Shown one piece after another: positions 46,331 to 57,898 of a DNA stretch of 64,000 nucleotides. The stretch spans positions 318,521,294 through 318,585,293 of the forward strand of contig NC_053037.3 in assembly GCF_002575655.3 (NCBI RefSeq). Reading direction: 5' to 3'. Below the pieces are notes generated by a model. It saw nothing but the letters and a program-made list of their open reading frames with translations. It had not been told where the DNA came from and searched no databases. Position 1 is the stretch's first letter, and each line of letters starts with the position of its first letter. A program made the position numbers and the translations under genes. Source of the stretch: Aegilops tauschii subsp. strangulata. Lineage: Eukaryota; Streptophyta; Magnoliopsida; Poales; Poaceae.

Positions 46331-47056
46331 TTTATGTGGTGTCGCCTTGACGCCCGACTGCGGCATTGTTATTCCATTTTTTTACCCTTCCGAGGAGTCT
46401 TTCAGACACTTGATTGGCCCTCAGTATTTTCTTTGGGATTTCGGGAGGACTACCGCCCGACTTCCCTTTTATTCTCCATGCATTGCTATCTCATTGTCTG
46501 AGTGCGCTTGTTAATCAGTTCATATGCATCATGTTTACATTTGTTATATCTTATGTCCGAACTGTCTTGCGAGTACTTTCATAGTACTCACCTGGCTTGT
46601 TGATTTGGCCAGATGTTGACGAAGGCGATCTCATGGATGAAGAGTTTGATAGTGATACCGACGCCTAGAGGAGTCCCAGTCAGTCCCGTGCGATCCTGGA
46701 TAATGGTCACTTGTATTATATATGCTTCCGCCGCCCTCAATAAGTATCCTCGAGCCTCACTCCGACGCTCGAAGAGTTGTTAGATTCAGGAGTCTTGTCA
46801 CCCACTCCGCTGTGACTTTTCCACCACCGCTTTTATCGTGAGTTAGTAGTTATGCCACCCCATCCGCCTTTATGTATTATTGGCGTGTTTGTAATAAATT
46901 GTTGAGCAGGCCTCCGCTCAACCTTGTATTATATTCAGTACTCCTGGTATTTTTCTTCTGTGATCAAGAGAGTGAGAAGGAATTCTTCTTTACTGGTCCG
47001 TAAAAGGGATCGGTCTCTCAATAAATATTTTATTGAAAAACCGGTCGTGACAAGCT

Positions 47057-47072
47057 TGGTATCAGAGCCAGG
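47057..47072 (+). other. G4 primer-binding site
   Basis: TGGTATCAGAGCCAGG, four bases after the 5' LTR end. It is complementary to the 3' end expected for plant initiator-Met tRNA and would prime minus-strand synthesis. Confidence 0.85.
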
Positions 47073-47218
47073 CTGACTGTAGGAAGCCACTAGGTGCGAT
47101 CGCTAATCGGTTATTAGCGTCCTTAGTGCCTTTTCAGCATTTTGCAAATGTAGCTATTTTCTGTTGGTCATCATAAATTTATGATTTGACTACTCAGAAT
47201 TTTTGCCTACTTTTGTAG

Positions 47219-48025
47219 ATGGCTGGCAACGACTGCGAGACTCGGGTGTTCACTAATATACCCGAGGGGTTTGTCAAACTCCTCGTCTCCATCACCAAGC
47301 TCGCGATCGGGCCAGCGACTCGTCCGGAGTTCACGCTTTATCAGCACAAGCTCAGCGACGACGTGTCTATGCACCAAGCCGTGGTGCAATTCAAGGGAGG
47401 ACGTTCTGCGTCTCGCCACTTCCGTTTTGTGGGAAGGGCCATGCCTACGGAGAGGCATGCCATGCAGATGGCCGCCCGTGAGGCGATAGCTCGTCTTCGG
47501 GATATTCTTCCTATGATGAAGACTCGTCGCTACTGCTACCTCCCATGCCATGTGCCATATACTTGTCACTATGCATTCGCCTGCCATAGGGGAGAGCGGG
47601 ATGAAGCTATCGAGATGCTTGTCGAGTACCTCAAAGCTCTGGAGGAATCTTTGGACAACCTCGTGGACAATCTTGTGGCTGCCCGGATGGACTTAGTTCG
47701 GGGCGGTCCTGCCAGCAGGAAGGAGCTTCTCCACATGGCACCGCCACTGACTTACGTCTCGTCCTCGGCATCTTATTCACCGGCCATTTTGGCCACTGCT
47801 CGCCGTCTGCCTACCACTGAGGAGTTCGACCGAGTCATCGCTCCTACTCCAGTCAGAGCTGCACCGCCTGCCGCACCCGCACTGCCGCCTGTCGCACCCG
47901 CGCCATCATCTCAGCGCAGTGCTACGCGCCTGGAGCCTACTAGGGAGGAGGTGGAGGTTGAGACTCCTGCACCGCTGGGTCTTACCCTCGGCAAGGGGAA
48001 GGAAATCTTCACCATCTCCGACTGA
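47219..48025 (+). CDS. G4 ORF1, 268 residues, unknown function
   Basis: An intact frame between the primer site and gag; most plant Gypsy elements have none here. It starts at the ATG following TTTTGTAG, which resembles a splice acceptor. Residues 36-97 (PEFTLYQHKL...VVQFKGG...FVGRAMP, then ERHAMQMAAREAIARLRDIL) follow the order strand-strand-strand-Ala-rich helix of double-stranded-RNA-binding motifs. The similarity is faint and judged by eye. Residues 105-123 hold three evenly spaced Cys-His pairs (C110H, C116H, C122H) plus C106, a possible metal site. Residues 127-160 look coiled-coil (MLVEYLKALEESLDNLV). A Pro/Ala-rich linker (about 213-235) and acidic tail follow. Not recognised as gag. 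It could also be an envelope-position or accessory gene, but no signal peptide or membrane segment is visible. Confidence 0.7.
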   Translation: MAGNDCETRVFTNIPEGFVKLLVSITKLAIGPATRPEFTLYQHKLSDDVSMHQAVVQFKGGRSASRHFRFVGRAMPTERHAMQMAAREAIARLRDILPMMKTRRYCYLPCHVPYTCHYAFACHRGERDEAIEMLVEYLKALEESLDNLVDNLVAARMDLVRGGPASRKELLHMAPPLTYVSSSASYSPAILATARRLPTTEEFDRVIAPTPVRAAPPAAPALPPVAPAPSSQRSATRLEPTREEVEVETPAPLGLTLGKGKEIFTISD

Positions 48026-48344
48026 GTGCGCTTAGTAGCCGCGCGTTGTGCCTACATGTATGTTATGTTTTATGTACTTAAGTTTGTAGTAGTTGTGTGC
48101 GCTGCTTTCCGGAGGAGTGTGCTAGTCTTAATAACATGTCAGGAATGTGTACGCACATCCTGAGTGCTGTATCGTACGTTTGCGTTTCGCGTGTAAGATA
48201 TGTGCTTAGCAGTCCTTCTCCGTGCGAAATCGTTTATTTTCTTGGAAAATCTTGAAGTCTTTTGAATTTTTGTCTTTGCAAGATTTTCCTTGTGCCACAC
48301 AGTTCTTCTCATGGTTTTTGCAAAATAATACCCCAGAGTGGAAA

Positions 48345-48461
48345 ATGTCTCGTCCGTGGACTTGTTCCATGCCCAATCAGCCAGAAGAAGTTTATGGAAC
48401 ACAGACAAGCAACAACTTCACTCAGGGACAGTCTAGCCAACAGGACAGTGAAGCAGCCTAA
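48345..48461 (+). pseudogene. Gag N-terminal segment of G4 with premature stop
   Basis: In the same frame as the gag-pol ORF, MSRPWTCSMPNQPEEV starts at 48345 and reaches a TAA at 48459-48461, after which the frame stays open through [20 protein letters not shown]. The TAA is therefore probably a single-base change of a sense codon such as CAA. Translation could restart at the ATG pair 48510/48513. Read-through is possible but unsupported. Confidence 0.6.
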
Positions 48462-48509
48462 TCTCAAGTATGCCGTCTTTTCGAACAAAGCCAACAGCAG
48501 CACCAAGAG

Positions 48510-51500
48510 ATGATGAATCACGTCATCAATATGGGAAACCACCGTCAGCCATATCAACCACACTCCAAGTTATCTGAACTACAGAAGACTCGCCCTTCAA
48601 CGTTTGCTCACACTGATAGGCCGCTTGAAGCCGATGATTGGCTTCGAGACATCGAAAGAAAGCTGATTATTGCTCAGTGTTCGGATCATGAGAAGGTGCT
48701 TTATACACCCCACTACCTTACTGGAGCAGCTGCAGCATGGTGGGAAAACTTCCTACACATGCATCCCAGTGAACACAACATCACCTGGGAAGAGTTTAAG
48801 GAAGGCTTTCATGGGGCACACATCCCCAGGAGCATCATAAAAATCAAGAAAAGAGAATTTCATGACCTCAAGCAGAGAGGCATGTCAGTGACAGAATACA
48901 ACGGTCAGTTTACCCAGCTATCTCGTTATGCCTATGATGAGCATATGACTGAGAACAAAAGGATGGAAAAATTTCTGGACGGCCTGGCGCCGGCATTAAG
49001 ATGCCAATTGGTCGTACACACTTTGCCAGATTTTAAAACTCTGGTTGACAAGGCCATTACCTTGGAGAATGAGCGCCGCAGTCTGGAAGATATCCGTAAG
49101 CGGAAAAGGGACAAGACGACCCTTGCTCACAACAACCGAAGCAAGACTGATGTTCAGAGGGTCGAAGCAAGAAAATCCACGACTACTGATCTAAGGCCAA
49201 CCAGACAGTTTCATTCAAGGGACAAGGACTTCACGTACCGTCCAGGGGTCACTTGCTATGCTTGTGGTGAAGAAGGGCACTATGCCAAACAGTGCCCTAA
49301 ACCAAGGAACTCGGCCCCCAAGCCGAACAATGGTGGGAACAATCCAGCCCCCAAGCGCAACAATTTCAATCCCAACAACAATCACAGGAAGGGTCACCTG
49401 AACCATGTGACCAGGGAAGAAGCCCAGAATGCCCCAGACATCGTACTCGGTACATTCCCTGTCAACACAGTACCCGCCACAGTTTTGTTTGATTCTGGAG
49501 CTTCTCACTCGTTTGTTTCGAAGAGTTTTGTTTTACAACATGGTTTTCCGATACTTCCCTTGGAAAAATCTATGATCATCAAGTCCCACGGGATTAAGCA
49601 GATCACTCAGAGTTACTGCCAAGGAGTGATCATTGAATTCGAAGGACTAAAGTTTCAGGCTAATCTCATCGTGTTGGAAAATAAAGGACTGGATGTCATC
49701 CTAGGGATGGACTGGTTGACCACCAACAAAGGATTTATTGACTGTTTCAATCGGACTGTGATTCTCACTCATCATCACGGCAAGACAATAAAGGTTACAG
49801 CTCAAGAGAGACCAAGGTCACGACAACCAAAGCTGAACAAAGTGGATATTTCAGAATTGAGAAAAGTCCGAGTGGTGTGCGAATTTCCCGACGTATTTCC
49901 TGAAGAACTACCAGGCATGCCACTAGACCGAGAGATAGAGTTCAGCATTGAACTAGCACCTGGCACCACTCCCATCTATAAGAAACCTTATAGAATGGCA
50001 CCCTCAGAGTTGGTAGAATTGAAGAAGCAAATAAAGGAGTTACTGGACAAAGGATTTATTCGAGCCAGCTCCTCACCATGGGGTTCGCCAGCTTTATTCG
50101 CCAAGAAAAAGGATGGGACACTAAGACTGTGTATAGACTACCGAGCTCTCAATATGGTCACCATCAAAAACAAATATCCGATGCCGCGGATAAATGATTT
50201 GTTTGACCAGCTCGCGCAAGCCAAGGTGTTCTCAAAAATTGATTTGAGATCGGGATACCATCAATTGAAAGTACGGACAAAAGATATCCCTAAGACAGCA
50301 TTCACCTCCAGATATGGCTTATATGAGTTCACAGTAATGCCGTTTGGACTAGCGAACGCCCCCGCATATTTCGTCCACCTCATGAACAAAGTGTTTATGA
50401 AATTCATGGACAAATTTGTTGTGGTGTTCATTGACGATATTTTGGTATATTCAAGGACACCAGAAGAACATGCTGAGCATCTCAGAATTGTTTTGGGAGA
50501 ATTAAGGAAACATCAATTGTACACTAAATTTAGCAAGTGTGAATTTTGGCTAAGGCAAGTTGGTTTCCTAGGACATTTATTAACCCAAGAAGGCGTGGCC
50601 GTAGACCCAGAAAAGGTCAAAGCCATACTTGACTGGAAACCACCAGCCAATGTGACCGATGTACGGAGTTTCCTTGGAATGGCTGGATATTACCGGAGGT
50701 TTATTGAAGGATTCTCCACTGTGGCAAAGCCGATGACACAGTTGCTCAAGAAAGACAAGAAATTTGTATGGACGGAAGCATGCGAGAAAAGCTTCCAAGA
50801 ACTCAAGAAGAAACTAACAACAGCACCAGTTTTGACCGTGCCAAACATACACAAGAGTTTTGAAGTGTATTGTGACGCGTCCCGGAAGGGCCTCGGATGC
50901 GTACTGATGCAGGATGGCAAAGTTGTCGCGTATGCTTCCAGGCAACTACGGAAACATGAGGAAAATTATCCTACTCATGACTTGGAGCTAGCAGCAGTCA
51001 TCCATGCACTCAAGGAGTGGAGGCACTTTCTGTTGGGGAACCGTTGCGAAATATATACGGACCATAAGAGCCTCAAATATATTTTCACGCAACCAGAGCT
51101 AAATTTACGACAGCGACGCTGGTTGGAATTGGTCAAGGACTATGATGTCGGTATTCACTATCATCCAGGGAAGGCCAATGTAGTGGCAGATGCTCTTAGT
51201 CGGAACCCCAGCCCGGGCAACGACAGTCCACAGAACTTGAGGCCTGAGTTTCAGCAGGAGTTCGCTAGGCTCAACATGGTGTTAGTCTCTGAGGGCAATG
51301 TGTCAAATCTGGAGATACAACCCACCCTAATGGAACAAATTAAGAAGGCTCAGCAGGGACATCCCAGCATCGAAGGTATAAAGAGGAAAATGAGCCTTGG
51401 CAAGGCTTCAGAGTTTGTCACCGACAATGAAGGAATATTATGGTACGGGGACAGACTTTGCGTACCAAACATTGAGGAACTCAAGCAACAAATACTAACC

Positions 51501-52763
51501 GAAAGCCACACCGCTCCATACTCGATCCACCCTGGAGGAACCAAAATGTACAAAGACATTCAGGGAAGATTTTGGTGGCACGGTTTGAAAAGGGATATAG
51601 CTGCATTTATTGCTTGTTGCGATTCATGTCAGCACATAAAAGCCGAGCATCAAAAGCCAGCAGGACTGCTACAGCCAAACCGGATACCTGAGTGGAAATG
51701 GGATGAAATTGGAATGGACTTCATCGTCGGACTACCTCGATCTCAACGCGGAAATGACGCCATATGGGTCATCATAGATAGGCTAACCAAGGTAGCACAT
51801 TTCATTCCCGTGAAGACGACCTACTCCACTCAAAGGCTAGCCAAGCTTTATCTCTCCCGTATAGTTTGTTTGCATGGAGTCCCAAAGACTATAATATCCG
51901 ACCGAGGCACTCAATTTGTCTCTAAATTTTGGGATCACCTGCAACAAGCTCTGGGCACTCAACTAGCATTCAGTACAGCATACCACCCTCAGACTGATGG
52001 ACAAACGGAACGCGTGAACCAAATCCTAGAGGACATGCTGAGAGCCTGTGTGCTCACCTATGGATCCAGTTGGGAAGAAAGTTTGCCATATGCCGAGTTT
52101 GCTTACAACAACAGTTACCAAGCCAGCTTACAAATGACACCCTTTGAAGCATTGTACGGACGGAGGTGTCGTACCCCACTGAATTGGTCAGAAACGGGTG
52201 ACAGTCGTATCTTCGGCCCAGACATGCTCAAGGAGGCCGAGGAGAAGGTTAAACAGATCAGGGACAGACTCAAGGCAGCTCAAAGCCGACAGAAGAGCTA
52301 CTATGATCGAAAACATCGTGAGGTCAGGTTTGAACCCGGTGAATACGTATACCTACGAGTATCGCCTATGAGGGGCCTACAATGGTTCAAAATTAAGGGG
52401 AAGCTAGCCCCAAGATTTATTGGACCATTCTGTGTGATGGCACGAAGAGGCACAGTAGCCTACCAGCTAGACCTACCCAAGGAGCTGTCAGACGTCCACG
52501 ACGTGTTTCACGTCTCACAATTGAGGAAATGTATGAGTAACCCGGAAAAGCATGTGTCTCATGAGAGCATTGATGTGCAACCAGATCTCACCTACAGAGA
52601 ACGACCAGTAAAGATATTGGAAGAGTCTGAACGGAGGACCCGACAGAAAACAACTAAATTTTTCAAGGTTCAGTGGAGCAACCACACCGAGGATGAAGCT
52701 ACATGGGAAAGGGAAGATTTTCTCCAGGCAGAGTATCCATATCTATTTGAGGATCAGCAGTAA
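48510..52763 (+). CDS. Gypsy gag-pol polyprotein with chromodomain (G4)
   Basis: 1417 residues in one frame. Order: Retrotrans_gag (about 70-155, [14 protein letters not shown]...[15 protein letters not shown]); CCHC knuckle at C249 ([14 protein letters not shown]); protease D328 (FDSGAS); RT with palm motif FIDDIL (D642, D643); RNase H with YCDAS (D789) and TDHKSL; integrase with HHCC (H1000, H1007, C1037, C1040) and catalytic D1070, D1131 and E1167 (35 residues between the last two, as in DD35E); a GPF-type module ([13 protein letters not shown]); and a C-terminal chromodomain-like segment (about 1366-1412, KVQWSNH...EATWERED). All key residues are present. It makes the particle, copies RNA to DNA and integrates it; the chromodomain may bias target choice. 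The true N-terminus may lie at 48345, beyond the TAA at 48459. Confidence 0.93.
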   Translation: MMNHVINMGNHRQPYQPHSKLSELQKTRPSTFAHTDRPLEADDWLRDIERKLIIAQCSDHEKVLYTPHYLTGAAAAWWENFLHMHPSEHNITWEEFKEGFHGAHIPRSIIKIKKREFHDLKQRGMSVTEYNGQFTQLSRYAYDEHMTENKRMEKFLDGLAPALRCQLVVHTLPDFKTLVDKAITLENERRSLEDIRKRKRDKTTLAHNNRSKTDVQRVEARKSTTTDLRPTRQFHSRDKDFTYRPGVTCYACGEEGHYAKQCPKPRNSAPKPNNGGNNPAPKRNNFNPNNNHRKGHLNHVTREEAQNAPDIVLGTFPVNTVPATVLFDSGASHSFVSKSFVLQHGFPILPLEKSMIIKSHGIKQITQSYCQGVIIEFEGLKFQANLIVLENKGLDVILGMDWLTTNKGFIDCFNRTVILTHHHGKTIKVTAQERPRSRQPKLNKVDISELRKVRVVCEFPDVFPEELPGMPLDREIEFSIELAPGTTPIYKKPYRMAPSELVELKKQIKELLDKGFIRASSSPWGSPALFAKKKDGTLRLCIDYRALNMVTIKNKYPMPRINDLFDQLAQAKVFSKIDLRSGYHQLKVRTKDIPKTAFTSRYGLYEFTVMPFGLANAPAYFVHLMNKVFMKFMDKFVVVFIDDILVYSRTPEEHAEHLRIVLGELRKHQLYTKFSKCEFWLRQVGFLGHLLTQEGVAVDPEKVKAILDWKPPANVTDVRSFLGMAGYYRRFIEGFSTVAKPMTQLLKKDKKFVWTEACEKSFQELKKKLTTAPVLTVPNIHKSFEVYCDASRKGLGCVLMQDGKVVAYASRQLRKHEENYPTHDLELAAVIHALKEWRHFLLGNRCEIYTDHKSLKYIFTQPELNLRQRRWLELVKDYDVGIHYHPGKANVVADALSRNPSPGNDSPQNLRPEFQQEFARLNMVLVSEGNVSNLEIQPTLMEQIKKAQQGHPSIEGIKRKMSLGKASEFVTDNEGILWYGDRLCVPNIEELKQQILTESHTAPYSIHPGGTKMYKDIQGRFWWHGLKRDIAAFIACCDSCQHIKAEHQKPAGLLQPNRIPEWKWDEIGMDFIVGLPRSQRGNDAIWVIIDRLTKVAHFIPVKTTYSTQRLAKLYLSRIVCLHGVPKTIISDRGTQFVSKFWDHLQQALGTQLAFSTAYHPQTDGQTERVNQILEDMLRACVLTYGSSWEESLPYAEFAYNNSYQASLQMTPFEALYGRRCRTPLNWSETGDSRIFGPDMLKEAEEKVKQIRDRLKAAQSRQKSYYDRKHREVRFEPGEYVYLRVSPMRGLQWFKIKGKLAPRFIGPFCVMARRGTVAYQLDLPKELSDVHDVFHVSQLRKCMSNPEKHVSHESIDVQPDLTYRERPVKILEESERRTRQKTTKFFKVQWSNHTEDEATWEREDFLQAEYPYLFEDQQ

Positions 52764-52785
52764 TATCGAGGACAAGATTTTTCCT

Positions 52786-52799
52786 AAGGGGGTAGGTGT
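52786..52799 (+). other. G4 polypurine tract
   Basis: AAGGGGGTAGGTGT immediately before the 3' LTR, the expected plus-strand primer. Confidence 0.75.
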
Positions 52800-55700
52800 T
52801 GTGACACCCAAAATTTTCAAGTGGTTTTATCAAAATCTTTTATTTGATTTGAGGAGGGTATTTAGATTTTCTTCTAAAAGAACTTTCCCTCTCAAAATAT
52901 TTTCTTTTATGACAAGTGTTTTGTTCTGGATTCACCCAAGACTTGATTTTGGCCTTGGAGGTTTTTTCTTTCTTATGTGGACTCAAACCCAATTGTTTTT
53001 CATTTGGGAAATTTCTTTTGAAAATCTTTTAAAATAATCCTATAGCATTTGGAGTGTTTTTCTCCCCCTTTCAAAAATCCCTCTTGCCTTGAACCAAGTG
53101 GAAATCTCCTCCCAAAAGCCTTTCCCCATCTTTGGATCATGATATGTTTCAAATCCAGCAAGTTGAACCTCTCCATATATTTGTTTCCATTTATTTCTCA
53201 TCAAAAACAATTTCTGCCCTCTACTTTGATCCTTGGACGTTTTCAAAGGAACTGCCACTTCTACTTTGAGTTTGGCCTCCAAACCAATTCCCCTAGCTAG
53301 TCCTTTGAGCCCTCAACCAGGATCCATGAAGATCCACTGGTCTCCAGTTCAAATTTTTCTAATTGTGCTTGCTGCAAGTTTGGACCTTATTTGCCAAATT
53401 TGATGAAATTCATTTGTTTTCTCCTCCTAAAAATTTGAGAAAAATCAGGCAGCCTCTGGGTGCATTGAGAGGTCACCTCACCAAGTCCCAGCTCCAGAAA
53501 TTTTTTTCTTCATGCCAAATCATTTCGTCGAACACCTGCAGTGCACTGTTCCTGTCAAGTTCAGTTTTCAGAGCAACAGTTTCAGAGATGCACTGTCGTT
53601 TTCTTCAGGGCCCGTTGTCGATCTCGCCAGTACCCCGGTGTCGCCGTGCTTCCTGTCCCCTCCTTCTTATCTCTGCGCCGCACGATCACCTGGAAGCTTG
53701 CGGGCGTCGGCAACGAGCAGGAAGAGGTGCGCCACCCGTGAGCGACGGCAGCGGCGGCTTTGCGGCCGCCAGAGAGAGGCGCAGCGTGGACGGCGCCACC
53801 CAGCGCCGCCCAAGCCACCGGAGGTCGCCGCGTGGCCTTCCACTCCCCCGTGCGCGCTGCCACCCTTAGTCGCGAACTGCTAGGCGCGGAGCGCGCTCTC
53901 TTCCGCCGCCGTGCCCGTACGGCCGCCCCGTCGTTGATCGGTGCATTACGCCTTGCCCGACTGAGGTTTAGCGGTGGAACGGCACCAGTGATCTTCCCTG
54001 ATGGTGCCTAGCCCCCTAAACCCCCTGCCCAACCACTGCCTCACCGTAATCGCTCGCCGGAGATATCCGGTTCACGGCCACCCCCTCGAATCGCCTATAA
54101 ATAGAGGCCCCGAGCTCGAACAGGAACTCACACCACCCCTACGCACCACCAATACCACGCCAAGCCTCTGGTAGAGCCACGAGGGAGCCTTCTTCCCCAA
54201 CTCCGGCCGCCTCGACCCGCGACGGGACCCAGCTCGATTTGCTCCCGTGCGTGCACCTCTACCCCTCATCTCTTGCCAGTAGCTTCCTTATGCATCCACT
54301 CTGCTGACCCGCGCTTCAATTTGGAGTTTGCAGCGCCCACCGGAGTTCCCCACCATCGCCCGAACCACCGTCCGCCGGAGATAGTGTCGCCGTCGACGTG
54401 GTGCTCCCCGACGGCCAAGTCCACCACCCACCGACGCGGAAGGGCACACTGAACCTCTTGGTACCCTTCGATCTCCCTGCCTCGCCGTGGTTCGACGCCG
54501 GCGACCACCGCAGCCTTCGGGCGCCGGCGAAGTTTTAAACCTGACGTGTGGACCCCCCCCCGTCAGCCTCTCCTCTTTCTCCCCCTCGAACCGTTTTCTG
54601 TTGGCGCCTTCGGGCAAATGCGCTTTCCCTTCGGGCTGGCGCATTTCTTTCCGAACCGTTTTCTGTTTTCTCAGTTAAGTCCCTGGATCTTTTCTGTTTC
54701 ATCACAGATTAGTCCCTGGACTAAAACCCTTATAACTTTTTAATAAAAGATGATTTTTGATTGATTCCTTTTCTGACAGTCTTATATTTTTGTCTAGTTT
54801 TTTATAGTATTTATGTGGAAAAAATTTGGAACAATTTTTGTGCACGCGATGATTTTTACGTTAGTGTACGTTTTCGCTATACCGTAGGTTCCGGAGGAGG
54901 TGACGGAGCCGCGAACTTCGCCGAGCTAGACTCCGACTTCTCCGAACCAGGCAAGCATGTTTGAACCTTTGATATGATAGGTGTTTTTCATGTTTGCTTG
55001 AATGGTTGTGCATGGCATATGAGCATCGGTGAGTATCTCGTTGCATGCAAGGCAACTATCCGTGTGTTCCGAAGTTACCGTGATCTTTGATGAGAGATGA
55101 CCTGATCATGTGGTGACATGAAAGGTAGTGAGGTGGTATTGTTGGAGCATGCCAGCCTTACGTCATCCGTTAAACTCCGACGTTAACGTGGACTGAGTCA
55201 CGTTACCGTCCCTTCCCTTTCGTGCTACCACATGTTTTCTGCAAAGAATACGGTTTAGTAAGTTGTTAACCTCTTTCCGAGTACACACCAAATAGAGGGG
55301 CCGGGATGAGGGTTCCATGGCCCTGGATTAAAGCCAGTCATCCGGTCAGGGGGCATGGGTGTTTCCGGTTGGGACCGAGAGGGGGGCACCCCTTAGAGCG
55401 CGCGTATATAAATTTGATCCCATGCTACGCGAGGTTGTAGCCTCCCCGTCTCAAGGTTTTTCTTGAACGTTGCCGAGGGTGATTCCTGGCATCGGAATGT
55501 TGAATGGGTGTGTACTGGTTAGATGTGTTTCTCCTAAAACACCGTAAACGGAACTAGTCCCCGTGACTACTGAAATCCGTTGGCTGTGGTTAAAGTGCAA
55601 ACTCTGCAGAGTCAAATCCTTCCGAGTCATCGTGTCCATGGTCAAGGACCATGGCCAGTATATCCATATCTATGTCAATCCTCGTGGTAAATCCCCGGTG

Positions 55701-56831
55701 AACAAGCTTAAGTGGTATACCCGTTTGAATTGTTATTCCTGTGGATGGACTAACCTTTATTTTATCTCGTACTTAAATATTTCCGCGAACCGAATTAAAT
55801 TCTTGAGCTACTGAATTATTGAGTTGTGAAATATAAGCCCTTTATGTGATGTCGCTCAGACGTCCGACTGTGGCACTCTTGTCATTTACTTTCAATATAA
55901 GCCCTTTATGTGATGTCGCTCAGACGTCCGACTGTGGCATGTCCGTTATTTACTTTTGATATAAGCCCTTTATGTGATGTCGCTCAGACGTCCGACTGTG
56001 GCACTCTTGTCATTTATTTTCAATATAAGCCCTTTATGTGATGTCGCTTCAAACGTCCGACTGTGGCACGCACTGTCTTTTATATTATATTATAAGCCCT
56101 TTATGTGGTGTCGCCTTGACGCCCGACTGCTGCATTGTTATTCCATTTTTTTACCCTTCCGAGGAGTCTTTCAGACACTCGATTGGCCCTCAGTATTTTC
56201 TTTGGGATTCCGGGAGGACTACCGCCCGACTTCCCTTTTATTCTCCATGCAATGCTATCTCATTGTCTGAGTGCGCTTGTTAATCAGTTCATATGCATCA
56301 TGTTTACATTTGTTATATCTTATGTCCGAACTGTCTTGCGAGTACTTTCATAGTACTCACCTGGCTTGTTGATTTGGCCAGATGTTGACGAAGGCGATCT
56401 CATGGATGAAGAGTTTGATAGTGAGACCGACACCTAGAGGAGTCCCAGTCAGTCCCGTGCGATCCTGGATAATGGTCACTTGTATTATATACGCTTCCGC
56501 CACCCTCAATAAGTATCCTCGAGCCTCACTCCGACGCTCGAAAAGTTGTTAGATTCAGGAGTCTTGTCACCCACTCTGCTGTGACTTTTCCACCACCGCT
56601 TTTATCGTGAGTTAGTAGTTATGCCACCCCATCCGCCTTTATGTATTATTGGCGTGTTTGTAATAAATTGTTGAGCAGGTCTTCGCTCAACCTTGTATTA
56701 TATTCAGTACTCCTGGTATTTTTCTTCTGTGATCAAGATATTGTCTACCAGTGAGAAGGAATTCTTCTTTACTGGTCCGTAAAAGGGATCGGTCTCTCAA
56801 TAAATATTTTATTGAAAAACCGGTCGTGACA
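52800..56831 (+). repeat. G4 3' LTR
   Basis: 4032 bp, paired with 43034-47052. TATA box 54096-54104, palindrome 55601-55612, 64-bp array from 55831, hairpin 56340-56358. Followed by the target copy GATCA. Confidence 0.93.
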
Positions 56832-57898
56832 GATCATATGATATTTCATGCCTAGACGCTTCCGTGTGCAGCCACAAGCTTATATCGGCTCTAGCGTAGT
56901 TGAGTAAGTTGTGGGAAACCTTTCCATGATAGGCTAGCAGATGTAGGGGATTGTAGGTGTACCGGCCTATCTATCGGTTAAGGGGACCCCTTAGGAAAGA
57001 CTATGTCTCAATCATCCGGTTCTCAAACATCAGGCAGTGCGAGGAATTCAACGGAGGAGATCGAGTCTTGTGGGGAAAAGTGCGCAAACCTCTGCAGAGT
57101 GTACAAACTAATCATGATTAGTCGTGTCCCTGGTTATGGACAACTTGAGTATCTAGAAGTGAATTAATTGTTGATCATCACTCTATTTAATTAATGAATT
57201 GGGTTATTATTATTACATTGGTAATTTTGGGGGTTGAGTTGGAGGAACCTTCTCAATAATGGCATAAATTTGGTAGTAAAATAAAAATGTATTCCTTTGT
57301 TGTAGGGAAAATTAGCTTTATGCAAAATTAAACTTAGAGCCTCCACCAGCCAAATATGCATATAGAGATAGATATTTTCATTATTATTCTGTGGTGTGAA
57401 ATTTCTAGTACATTCAATGTATCGACCTACACGGCTGCAACGTCTCATGTTGCAGGAATCTTACGACGAGTAAGTGATACGTTAGGGTTACGATGTCTAC
57501 ACTCAACTTTGCCGTTGGTGTTGTTTGGACTCCACAATTTTCATGTTACTTCCACTATATGGACTGAGGTAATCGTATTTACGTTACTTTTTTACATGTG
57601 ATTGCACTCTGTTATAAATCCTCGAGTTCTGTGTGTGTCAGCATACCGATCCAGGGATGACACTTAAGCACAGAGACTTGATCCATTTGGGTCGGGTCAT
57701 TACATCGGCGCTTGGATCGGATCTTCCACGATTTGAATCGCCACGAGTATGACTCCATCAACCACGTTCTTGTAACGCTTCCGCTTAGCGATCTTCAAGG
57801 GTATGAAGATGCACTCCCTCTCTCTCGTTGCTAGTATCTCCTAGATTGATCTTGGTGACACATAGGAAAATTTTGAATTATTACTACGTTCCCCAACA

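Larger units (their letters stand above)
43034..47052 (+). repeat. G4 5' LTR
   Basis: 4019 bp, TGTGACACCC to CGGTCGTGACA. TATA box at 44330-44338; palindrome ACTCTGCAGAGT at 45832-45843; about five copies of a 64-bp repeat from 46062; hairpin GAGTACTTTCATAGTACTC at 46571-46589. Compared with the 3' LTR it lacks about 14 bp near 46968 (ATATTGTCTACC region) and has point changes. Confidence 0.93.
43034..56831 (+). mobile_element. G4: full-length chromodomain Gypsy element (chromovirus type)
   Basis: A 13.8-kb element with 4.0-kb LTRs at 43034-47052 and 52800-56831. Exact 5-bp target copies GATCA lie at 43029-43033 and 56832-56836. The primer site TGGTATCAGAGCCAGG (47057-47072) follows the 5' LTR and fits initiator-Met tRNA. 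A polypurine tract AAGGGGGTAGGTGT (52786-52799) precedes the 3' LTR. The internal region has an extra ORF (47219-48025) and an uninterrupted gag-pol frame (48510-52763), preceded by an in-frame stop at 48459. The integrase C-terminal chromodomain and long LTRs suggest the Tekay/Del lineage; this is an inference. The LTRs differ only at scattered bases and small indels, so insertion was fairly recent. Confidence 0.92.
40658..57704 (+). repeat. G1 3' LTR, interrupted by G4
   Basis: Starts TGTAACATACC at 40658 after a polypurine tract and ends GGGTCATTACA at 57704; TGTAA and TTACA are complementary. Without G4 (43034-56836) it is about 3.24 kb. It contains a GC-rich block at 41400-42000 with a weak TATA-like AATAAATACC (41669-41678), the palindrome CTCTGCAGAG (57090-57099) and a partly degraded hairpin AGTACATTCAATGTA (57406-57420). 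Right of 57704 the sequence is a Copia LTR (C2), so G1 was inserted there; the left target copy is outside the window. Confidence 0.8.

Noticed and set aside
53363..53883. Frames repeated in both G4 LTRs (for example 43597-44205 and 53363-53869)
   Set aside because: Identical because the LTRs are copies; end positions shift with small indels and no domain is present.
57191..57601. Small frames in the right part of the G1 LTR
   Set aside because: They lie in LTR sequence without motifs.
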